Positions 7,812 through 14,407 of a DNA stretch of 19,402 bases are shown here, one piece after another (within the stretch, counting starts at the first letter, position 1; the number at the start of each line of letters is the position of its first letter). The stretch comes from JAFGTP01 sp964472715 (lineage in GTDB: Bacteria; Fidelibacterota; UBA2242; JAFGTP01), in the NCBI GenBank assembly GCA_964472715.1, contig CAYYMT010000066.1:1-19402 (forward strand). The letters run 5' to 3'. The translations under genes were made by a program, and so were the position numbers. Below the pieces are notes generated by a model, which was not told the DNA's origin, did not search any database, and saw nothing but the letters and a program-made list of their open reading frames with translations.

Positions 7812-10025
7812 ATGAAAAAAATTACTATGATCCTGATGTCATTATTACTGGCAACCTACAGTTTTAGTGGCATTGAAAAAATCCGGCCAACAACAAGAGA
7901 AGCGCATAGTTTTGCCATAATTGTTGATCAGGAAACTTATGAGAAGACAACGCCGGCAATCGAAGCCTACCGCAATGCCATTGAGCAGGACGGGCTGGCA
8001 TGCTATATTCTGGTAGCGGAAGCCGCCACTCCGGAAGAGATTCGTAAATCAATTAAAAAAATATATAAACAGGAAGAGTATTTTGAAGGAATTGCCCTGG
8101 TGGGAGATATTCCGGTACCTATGATACAGGATGCTCAGCATTTGAGTTCGGCTTTTAAAATGGATACGGAAAGATTCAGCCTGAACCGGTCTTCCATTGC
8201 GTCGGATCGTTTTTATGATGATTTCGATTTGGAATTTAAGTTTCTGGAGCAGGACACAAGTGACGCAACACTTTATTATTATTCCCTGCTGCCATCCGGT
8301 GCGCAAAGGATCGAAAAGGAGATCTACAGCGCCCGAATCAAGCCCCATGTCAGTGATGAAAGTAAATATGAACTGCTGGAAAGGTATCTGAACAGAGTCG
8401 CCGAACAGAAAAACAAGACCCATAAGATTGAGCATATGCTGACCTTTGCCGGGCATGGCTACCATTCTGAAGCCCTGGCGGCGTGGGAATGGGACCTGTT
8501 ATCTCTGCGCGAGCACTTTCCGCAACTCTATCATGCCGGAAATTCAATTAAAAATCTGAACCATGCTTCCGCTGATAATATGAAAGAAATAATTCTCACG
8601 GAGCTGCAGAATCCTGATCTGGATATTGCCCTCTTTCATGCCCACGGCTCAGATGATACGCAATATCTGAACGGCTATCCGATGGCCCGCAATACTAAGG
8701 AAAATGTACGGGATATAAAACTCTATTTAAGAAGCAAACTGAGACAGGCTAAGCGATGGAAGCGTGACCCGGAAGAATATAAAGAACATTTCAAAGAGCA
8801 ATTAGGTGTGCCTGATGACTGGTTTGCCGGCGCCTTTGTTGATTCTGTCATGAAAGCGGATTCGCTCTATGGCGCGGCCCTGGATATCTATACCGTGGAT
8901 ATGGAAGGCATTAAAACACAGCCGAAATTTGTCATGTTTGACCAGTGTTACAACGGCCAGTTCACCAAATCCCCTTATGTCGCCGGAAAATATGTTTTCA
9001 GCGGCGGAAATACTATGGTAACTGTGGCCAATACGGTTAATGTTAAACAGGACATCTGGGCCAATGAATTTCTGGGCATGATCAATGCCGGCGGCCGTGT
9101 GGGTGAATGGCACAAGAAACGGGTTTTTCTGGAATCCCATTTGATTGGTGATCCAACCTTTCATTTTAACGAACTTCCATCTGAATTGGTCAGCAACCTG
9201 TATTCATCCCGAAGTAGTCGCTATTGGAAAAAACAACTGGAAAGTGAAAATCCGGCTTTCAGATCGATTGCTGTGAGAAAATTGTTCAATGAATATCAGG
9301 AAAAATATATCTATGATTTGGCAGCTATTTATGAAACCGATCCTTCATTCAACGTGAGATTGCAGGCCCTGCGATGCCTGGCTGAAACCCGGTCAAATAA
9401 ATTTGAAGAAATTTTATTCAAATCAGCCCAAGACCCGGCGGAAATGATTCGCAGAATTTCTGCCCTCTGGATGGGCAAAGTCGGACATACAGAATATTTA
9501 CCGGTTTTAGCGGAAATGATTTTGTATGATCATTCCGAGCGAACTGCCAGACAGGCCAAGGAATCAATGGATTTCATTGACCCGGACAAGGCCCTTGTGG
9601 TGTTTCAACAGGCTGTGGAAAAGATGCCGAAGGGCGCTGACAAAGAATCATTGCTGAGCAAATATGAAAGAAGTTTTAATATTACCCATAGAAGATTGTA
9701 TGAAGACCTGATCGGTGTTATCCAAAGCGATACCATGAGCGTAAAAGATAAAAAAGGGGCGGTCAGGACTTTCAGAAATTACAGTTATCATATTGCCGTT
9801 GATACCCTGTGTGATCTTCTGATGGATAATGGTGCGGATCTGCAATTACGGATCAATACGGCGGAAACCCTGGGATGGTTTACCTTTTCTATCAGAAGGG
9901 ATGAAATTTTATTAACACTTCAAAAAGTCCTGGATCAAAAAGGACTTGATGATAAATTAATTGCGGAAGTTCGAAAAACCCAAAAGCGGTTAATGGCTGG
10001 GTCCAATGATCCACTGGTTCCGTAA
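7812..10025 (+). CDS. Secreted gingipain-like (C25/caspase-fold) putative cysteine peptidase with C-terminal HEAT-like repeats
   Basis: A clear ribosome site (AAGAGG) precedes ATG 7812, and a signal peptide (residues 1-20, 'MKKITMILMSLLLATYSFSG') directs export. Residues ~30-455 resemble the C25 (gingipain) caspase-like fold: 'EGIALVGDIPVPMI' matches the gingipain 'VLLVGD' strand. A His-Gly motif follows in 'ALFHAHGSDD' (H276 and H278; H278 is the likely catalytic residue), then a Cys in 'FDQCYNGQF' (C379), and the closing 'LESHLIGDPTFHF'. The His-Cys distance (~100 residues) is much longer than in gingipains because of a charged helical insert (~290-330). Another HG motif is at H215. Residues ~460-730 are alpha-helical and repeat-like ('NVRLQALRCLAETRSNKFEE', 'EMIRRISALWMGKVG'), consistent with HEAT repeats. 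No type IX tail is seen, so it is probably periplasmic. Proteolytic activity is inferred from the dyad only. It lies 33 bp from the polyferredoxin gene. Confidence 0.78.
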   Translation: MKKITMILMSLLLATYSFSGIEKIRPTTREAHSFAIIVDQETYEKTTPAIEAYRNAIEQDGLACYILVAEAATPEEIRKSIKKIYKQEEYFEGIALVGDIPVPMIQDAQHLSSAFKMDTERFSLNRSSIASDRFYDDFDLEFKFLEQDTSDATLYYYSLLPSGAQRIEKEIYSARIKPHVSDESKYELLERYLNRVAEQKNKTHKIEHMLTFAGHGYHSEALAAWEWDLLSLREHFPQLYHAGNSIKNLNHASADNMKEIILTELQNPDLDIALFHAHGSDDTQYLNGYPMARNTKENVRDIKLYLRSKLRQAKRWKRDPEEYKEHFKEQLGVPDDWFAGAFVDSVMKADSLYGAALDIYTVDMEGIKTQPKFVMFDQCYNGQFTKSPYVAGKYVFSGGNTMVTVANTVNVKQDIWANEFLGMINAGGRVGEWHKKRVFLESHLIGDPTFHFNELPSELVSNLYSSRSSRYWKKQLESENPAFRSIAVRKLFNEYQEKYIYDLAAIYETDPSFNVRLQALRCLAETRSNKFEEILFKSAQDPAEMIRRISALWMGKVGHTEYLPVLAEMILYDHSERTARQAKESMDFIDPDKALVVFQQAVEKMPKGADKESLLSKYERSFNITHRRLYEDLIGVIQSDTMSVKDKKGAVRTFRNYSYHIAVDTLCDLLMDNGADLQLRINTAETLGWFTFSIRRDEILLTLQKVLDQKGLDDKLIAEVRKTQKRLMAGSNDPLVP

Positions 10026-10058
10026 GAGATGTTATAGAAATAAAAGGGAGATTTAAAA

Positions 10059-11987
10059 ATGAAAAGATTTTTTCACAACAAAACGAAGATGATTTTTCAG
10101 GCGGCAATCATCGGCCTGATTCTGGTGTTATTATTTTTAGGCAGCAGAGGGCCTGACCTGGAAAAATATTGTCCTTTTGGCGGAATAATGTCACTGGGCA
10201 GCAAACTCTGGATAGGTTCGATGTCCTGTGATATGAGTTCACAGCAAATATTTATGGGGATCGCGCTTGTTTTGGCAGTGATCCTTTTCAGCAAATTATT
10301 TTGTGGCTATCTCTGCCCTATCGGTACAGTCACAGAATGGCTGAATAAATTATATTCAAAAGTCGGCAAAAATATTACCTTACGGGGAATTTGGGACAAA
10401 GTGCTACGGTCCGGTAAATATATCCTCTTATTTTTTACGGCTTATTTTACCATTACAACCAGTGAATTGTGGTGCAAAAAGTTTGATCCTTACTATGCTT
10501 CTGTCAGCGGTTTTGACGGAGATGTTGTGTTGTGGGCCGGAATTTTAACGATTATCACTGTCATTTTCCTGTCGGTTTTCATACGTTTTTTCTGGTGCAA
10601 ATATGTTTGTCCGCTGGGAGCGCTGAGCAATCTTTTCCAAAATTCTATTATCGTATTCCCAGTCATTCTGCTTTATGTGGTTTTGGTAGTGGCCGGATTA
10701 AACATTAATATTCTATGGCTGATTTTAGTCCTCTGTATTATCGGAGCTGCTATAGAAATATTCCGGTTCAGGTTTTATACGATCTCTCCTTTTAAAATTA
10801 AGGTTGATAAAGATCATTGTATTGATTGTGGATTATGTGACAAGGCCTGCCCGGTGGGTATAGAAGTCTCCAAATATGAGACAGTTACCCATCCCGATTG
10901 CACACTTTGCCTGGATTGTGTCAAAGAATGTAAAACAGACAATGCAATCTCCCTGGCAAACACAAAATTCACCTGGATTCCTCCTGTGGCAATTGTCGTT
11001 TTGATCGTTTTTGGAATTTTTATGAGCAAGCAGTTTTCCATGACAACCTTGTCAGAAAGATGGGATAATTTCGAACAGGTCGGCAAGGTGGAAATCTTTG
11101 AAATGGAAGACCTCAAGAGTGTAAACTGTTTTGGAAGTTCCAAAAGTTTGCAGACCAAACTGATGAGAACAAAAGGAATCCACGGACTGGATACCTGGGC
11201 CGACCAGAACAAAATAAAAATCTATTATGATGGTAACCAGTTGACTGATACGGATATTAAAGAAGCGATCTTTACGCCTTCCAAATACCGGGTACGAAAC
11301 TATACCGGTGACGAAATACCCGAATCTGTTACTGTTTTTTCTGTTCCTGTCGATGAGGTCTTTGATACCTATGATAATAATAACCTGATCCGTATGCTGC
11401 AGGAACATGAAGCCATCTGTGGAATTTCAACCAATTTTGGCGAACCCATCGAGGTCGAGATTGCCTATAAAACCGGCGAACTAACGCCGGCGGAAATACG
11501 GGAAACCATTGATCGTGGCTATGTTATTAGAAAAACCAGTGATGGTGAAGAAAAGATTACAGTTCATTTTGAATGCGCTTCTGACGGTGAAATAGTGAAA
11601 ACCATGACATACCGTGAATTCCTGGATGAATATTTTCAGGCTTATGACCGCCGCTTCAATGATTATGATGAAAAGGCCCTGGGGGAACTGGCCATCTATG
11701 AAATCGGAATGCCCAATGCTGACAGTTCGACTGCCCGTCGTCGGTTGTCATTCATGACCAGTCATTTGTCCTTCAATGACAATATTGTGCGGTTCAGGAC
11801 GCTCTACACGGATCGTTCGGTTGCCCATGTGTATTTTGTCAAAAATGCTATTACCGAAGAGGAGATTTATGATCTGCTCACCAGGGAAAAATTGACAGTC
11901 ATGCTGCGCAGCGGAGATACTAAGGAATTTGATAATCCTTACACTTTTGAAAAACCGGCTCGCGTTGTGGATTTGGAAACAGAATAA
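10059..11987 (+). CDS. Membrane polyferredoxin (NapH/CcoG/NosR-type 4Fe-4S protein) fused to three HMA-like domains
   Basis: Residues 1-245 carry about five or six membrane segments with the paired C-x3-CP signatures 'CGYLCPIG' (C82/C86) and 'CKYVCPLG' (C180/C184), as in NapH/NosR/CcoG electron-transfer proteins; an extra 'CPFGG' is at C38. Two 4Fe-4S motifs follow: C254-x2-C257-x2-C260-x3-CP and C281-x2-C284-x2-C287-x3-C291. A further membrane helix (~306-323) precedes a ~315-residue soluble tail. I read the tail as three beta-alpha-beta-beta-alpha-beta units resembling heavy-metal-associated domains, at ~344-411, ~423-487 and ~541-615. The first has a single Cys (C357, 'NCFGSS') where HMA domains have CxxC, and the third lacks Cys there. 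The likely role is transfer of electrons across the inner membrane, linked to metal handling or maturation of an envelope metalloprotein. It is the last gene before a strong terminator. The polyferredoxin part is certain; the HMA reading is moderate. Confidence 0.88.
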   Translation: MKRFFHNKTKMIFQAAIIGLILVLLFLGSRGPDLEKYCPFGGIMSLGSKLWIGSMSCDMSSQQIFMGIALVLAVILFSKLFCGYLCPIGTVTEWLNKLYSKVGKNITLRGIWDKVLRSGKYILLFFTAYFTITTSELWCKKFDPYYASVSGFDGDVVLWAGILTIITVIFLSVFIRFFWCKYVCPLGALSNLFQNSIIVFPVILLYVVLVVAGLNINILWLILVLCIIGAAIEIFRFRFYTISPFKIKVDKDHCIDCGLCDKACPVGIEVSKYETVTHPDCTLCLDCVKECKTDNAISLANTKFTWIPPVAIVVLIVFGIFMSKQFSMTTLSERWDNFEQVGKVEIFEMEDLKSVNCFGSSKSLQTKLMRTKGIHGLDTWADQNKIKIYYDGNQLTDTDIKEAIFTPSKYRVRNYTGDEIPESVTVFSVPVDEVFDTYDNNNLIRMLQEHEAICGISTNFGEPIEVEIAYKTGELTPAEIRETIDRGYVIRKTSDGEEKITVHFECASDGEIVKTMTYREFLDEYFQAYDRRFNDYDEKALGELAIYEIGMPNADSSTARRRLSFMTSHLSFNDNIVRFRTLYTDRSVAHVYFVKNAITEEEIYDLLTREKLTVMLRSGDTKEFDNPYTFEKPARVVDLETE

Positions 11988-12004
11988 TAATCTTTATAAC
12001 TTAT

Positions 12005-12033
12005 AAAAGGGTAGTCTGCGGGCTGCCCTTTTT
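12005..12033 (+). terminator. Rho-independent terminator ending the five-gene operon
   Basis: A 12-bp stem AAAAGGGTAGTC (12005-12016) / GGCTGCCCTTTT (12021-12032) with two G-U pairs and a TGCG tetraloop runs into TTTTT and further T-rich sequence. It begins 17 bp after the polyferredoxin stop. Confidence 0.88.
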
Positions 12034-12049
12034 AATTTAATTTTTTTGT

Positions 12050-12076
12050 GATACTGATTAACAGGAATACACGGAT
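12050..12076. repeat. Dispersed 27-nt '9-mer' repeat, diverged copy
   Basis: Built of three 9-mers related to ACACGGATT; this copy reads GATACTGAT, TAACAGGAA, TACACGGAT. It is the most diverged of five copies in the window. Confidence 0.6.
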
Positions 12077-12105
12077 AATTTTTTGAACCGCTCGACAAAA
12101 TTGCT

Positions 12106-12130
12106 CGTTCCCAAATTGTATTTGGGAACG
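12106..12130. repeat. REP-like palindrome CGTTCCCAAAT/ATTTGGGAACG, copy 1
   Basis: An 11-bp perfect inverted repeat with a 3-nt spacer, followed by 'CCTTTGCCCGGAACCAC'. The same unit occurs at 13818 and 14153. Confidence 0.8.
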
Positions 12131-12306
12131 CCTTTGCCCGGAACCACAAAACTGATTCTCATAGACAATGTGGGTACCATGGGAATTGGAGATAGACGGG
12201 ATGCTTTTTAGGATATGGGATTATACTGAATTCCGAAATAAATCTCTTATTCCGACTGGCGCATTTTGTCTTTTGATAAATGATTGTTAAGTCCTGACAT
12301 ACGTTA

Positions 12307-12325
12307 CACGAGCAGGATGCTCGTG
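12307..12325. repeat. Short hairpin CACGAGC-AGGAT-GCTCGTG
   Basis: A 7-bp perfect inverted repeat with a 5-nt loop and partly matching flanks (GTTA/CTAC). It resembles small dispersed palindromes found in many FCB genomes. It has no T-tract and is not next to a gene end. Single copy in the window. Confidence 0.6.
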
Positions 12326-12336
12326 CTACAAATGAA

Positions 12337-12438
12337 TTTTCCCCAACGGGGAAACACAATCTAACACAGGGCGCGTTGAAATGGAGCCCTATGACCGAAA
12401 AATTGACAAATTTTCCCTGAAGGGGAAATAGAGTTTTT
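12337..12438. repeat. Paired C/G hairpin element, copy 1
   Basis: Hairpin A is TTTCCCC-AAC-GGGGAAA (12338-12354). Hairpin B is TTTCCC-TGAAG-GGGAAA (12412-12428), immediately followed by TAGAGTTTTT. The same A...B-(T/C)AGAGTTTTT order recurs at 17571-17649. The spacer between A and B is not conserved. Confidence 0.65.
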
Positions 12439-12521
12439 GCTCATTATAATTCAGTCCAAAATTACACTTGGAAACGCTTTTGTCCGAAGATAAATAACAA
12501 TTTTAAGGAGAGCAACTATCT

Positions 12522-13805
12522 ATGGCAATTCGTGATAAAATATTATTCAGGATGTTATTTTTGAACCTGATGGTTTTTATAATAACCAGCAATACCGCAA
12601 CAGGGGCGACAACCGGGGAAAACTGTAATGGGAATATTAGTATCCTGGCAGATTCTCTGAATGCAATAATTTTAGCACAACAACAGGAAGAAAACAAAAC
12701 CACCCATCCCCGGAAAGGAAAATGTAAATATAGCCAAAAAGCCAATGACGAAAATCAGTGGAATAGGGGATTTCGTCAGCGATCAAGGAAAAGAAGGGTG
12801 GAAACGCTGATTCGGAATTATGCCGGCGATGAGGGCCTGCAATTCAATGGCGGCGCAACATCTGTAATCCAGGGATCACAGGGAGGAAATCAAAGCTATT
12901 CCACAGCCACGGCCTCCTTTGATATTTATGCTCAGGCCACGCTGGATGAAAACACAATTTTCTTCATTGATCTGGAAGCAGTGGGAGGAAATGGTGCGGA
13001 CAAATATTTCCCCAATTATGCCGGCATGAATGGCGACGCGGGCTCAACACAGGATGATGACGGAACAGACCGCTTGACGGTGCTGGAAGCCTGGGCGGAA
13101 ATGAAACTGCTGAATGAAAGGGTTGCTGTCACTGCCGGGAAAATAGATATGACCAATTACTTTGATATAAATCCTGCAGCCAACGATGAAACCACCCAGT
13201 TTATTAGCGGCGCGTTCATCAACAGCGCGGCCTTTGCCATACCGGAAAATTCACCGGGAATCAGGTTTCACACCTGTGTGACGGAAACTTTTTATCTTCA
13301 ATTTGGCCTGGCCAGCGCGGACAATTCCGGGGATAAGATTTTTGATGATTTGTACAAAATCGCTGGAATGAACTATCGCCTGTTGCCGGGAACAATTTTT
13401 GACGCCAGTTTCCGTCTGTATGGCTACCAACATCCTTTGGCTGATAATGCAATGGGATGGGGAATAAGTTTCGATAAACAAATTATCAATGGCCACAGAA
13501 TATTTGCCCGGTATGGAAACAATCAGAACCAATTGGCCGGTTTTTGGAATGTCAAAACCGCCTGGAGCACAGGATTAAAAACAAAAGGAATGTTTCTAAG
13601 CAAGCCATTGGAAGCCGGTATCGCCTATGGAGCCAATCAGGCTGACCGGTCAGGAATTAAAAATGAGCAATTACTTGAAATATATTTCAGACATCAGATC
13701 AATGAAAAAATCTCTTTATCAACCCATTTTCAGCATATATGGAACAGGCTCGGAGATGATGAGAATGTAGCCGCGGCAGGCATTAGAACCCATTTTAATT
13801 TTTAA
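12522..13805 (+). CDS. OprB-type outer-membrane porin (carbohydrate-selective porin family)
   Basis: A passive outer-membrane channel, typically for sugars in this family. AAGGAG (12505-12510) lies 11 bp before ATG 12522. A signal peptide covers residues ~1-29 ('FLNLMVFIITSNTATGA'). The next ~65 residues are unusually basic and polar ('HPRKGKCKY', 'RQRSRKRRVE') and look like a linker. From ~100 on the sequence is barrel-like and contains the family's hallmark block 'VTAGKIDMTNYFDIN', 'NDETTQFISGAFINSAAFAI' and 'PENSPGIRF'. It ends in 'AAAGIRTHFNF' with a terminal Phe as expected for barrel assembly. At 427 residues it has usual length. It is a single gene isolated between repeat-rich spacers with no evident T-tract terminator; the nearest downstream hairpin is the palindrome at 13818. 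Confidence 0.88.
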   Translation: MAIRDKILFRMLFLNLMVFIITSNTATGATTGENCNGNISILADSLNAIILAQQQEENKTTHPRKGKCKYSQKANDENQWNRGFRQRSRKRRVETLIRNYAGDEGLQFNGGATSVIQGSQGGNQSYSTATASFDIYAQATLDENTIFFIDLEAVGGNGADKYFPNYAGMNGDAGSTQDDDGTDRLTVLEAWAEMKLLNERVAVTAGKIDMTNYFDINPAANDETTQFISGAFINSAAFAIPENSPGIRFHTCVTETFYLQFGLASADNSGDKIFDDLYKIAGMNYRLLPGTIFDASFRLYGYQHPLADNAMGWGISFDKQIINGHRIFARYGNNQNQLAGFWNVKTAWSTGLKTKGMFLSKPLEAGIAYGANQADRSGIKNEQLLEIYFRHQINEKISLSTHFQHIWNRLGDDENVAAAGIRTHFNF

Positions 13806-13817
13806 AACCTTTTCACT

Positions 13818-13842
13818 CGTTCCCAAATTGCATTTGGGAACG
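13818..13842. repeat. REP-like palindrome CGTTCCCAAAT/ATTTGGGAACG, copy 2
   Basis: An 11-bp perfect inverted repeat with spacer TGC, 12 bp after the porin stop. It is followed by 'CCTTTGCCCGGAGCCACC', as in the other copies. Confidence 0.8.
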
Positions 13843-13923
13843 CCTTTGCCCGGAGCCACCAACCTGATTCTCAAAGACAAATTAGGAAAGAGAAGGTTTA
13901 AAAGAGACAGGTAGTTTTTTTGG

Positions 13924-13950
13924 GACACGGATTGACAGGATTACACGGAT
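13924..13950. repeat. Dispersed 27-nt '9-mer' repeat
   Basis: Three consecutive 9-mers: GACACGGAT, TGACAGGAT, TACACGGAT. Lies within duplication copy 1. Confidence 0.75.
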
Positions 13951-14152
13951 AGGCATTTATGAATGTATATGAAAGTACAGGCTAAAAATTCATTAGGGAT
14001 AATTTTAAAAAGCCCACTGAATTTCCCTGAAAGAGAAATAGAGTTGAGTGATCCTGCGAATGTTCTCCTGTATCACTTCATCAAAATAAACCGTTTCACT
14101 CGTTCCCAAATTTCACTTGTCCGATATGTATTCTCTCTTATCTGCATTCACT

Positions 14153-14177
14153 CGTTCCCAAATTGCATTTGGGAACG
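14153..14177. repeat. REP-like palindrome CGTTCCCAAAT/ATTTGGGAACG, copy 3
   Basis: Same palindrome inside copy 2 of the 285-bp duplication. A truncated form (TTCCCAAATTTCACTTGTCCG) lies just before it, at about 14103-14122. Confidence 0.8.
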
Positions 14178-14258
14178 CCTTTGTCCGGAGCCACCAACCT
14201 GATTCTCAAAGACAAATTAGGAAAGAGAAGGTTTAAAAGAGACAGGTAGTTTTTTTGG

Positions 14259-14285
14259 GACACGGATTGACAGGATTACACGGAT
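14259..14285. repeat. Dispersed 27-nt '9-mer' repeat
   Basis: Identical to the copy at 13924; carried by duplication copy 2. Confidence 0.75.
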
Positions 14286-14407
14286 AGGCATTTATGAATG
14301 TATATGAAAGTACAGGCTAAAAATTCATTAGGGATAATTTTAAAAAGCCCACTGAATTTCCCTGAAAGAGAAATAGAGTTGAGTGATCCTGCGAATGTTC
14401 TCCTGTA

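Larger units (their letters stand above)
11988..12521. other. Repeat-rich intergenic spacer (no gene)
   Basis: No credible coding region was seen. The spacer holds, in order, the operon terminator, a diverged 27-nt 9-mer repeat (12050), a GTTCCCAAAT palindrome (12106-12130) followed by 'CCTTTGCCCGGA', a CACGAGC/GCTCGTG hairpin (12307-12325), a pair of C/G hairpins (12338-12428), and a diverged GTTCCCAAAT relative (12450-12488). A TATAAT (12445-12450) lies 72 bp before the porin start but lacks a recognisable -35 box. The unclassified part ~12150-12300 shows nothing I can name. Confidence 0.7.
13812..14096. repeat. 285-bp direct duplication, copy 1
   Basis: Near-identical to 14147-14431 at a constant offset of 335 bp; one substitution noticed (GCCCGGA versus GTCCGGA). 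Its last 24 bases (14073-14096) match the complement of the stop and last seven codons (KRFILMK) of the minus-strand sorting-tail gene. Copy 1 therefore carries a 3' remnant of that gene plus its downstream flank. It also contains one palindrome (13818) and one 9-mer repeat (13924). Confidence 0.9.
13806..14407. other. Intergenic spacer composed mainly of a tandem-spaced direct duplication (no gene)
   Basis: Nearly all of this stretch is two copies of a 285-bp sequence separated by 50 bp. A 79-codon frame at 13963-14202 crosses both the repeat and the spacer and shows no protein-like features. Nothing else was recognised. Confidence 0.75.

Noticed and set aside
12159..12359. 66-codon reverse frame in the spacer after the operon
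   Set aside because: It covers the CACGAGC hairpin and unrelated intergenic sequence; Cys/Ser-rich translation arises from the palindrome.
12445..12450. TATAAT as porin promoter
   Set aside because: No -35 box at 16-18 bp and it lies among repeats; too weak for a separate feature.
13963..14202. 79-codon forward frame in the spacer
   Set aside because: It runs across the end of duplication copy 1, the 50-bp spacer and into copy 2, with no ribosome site or protein-like composition; explained by repeats.
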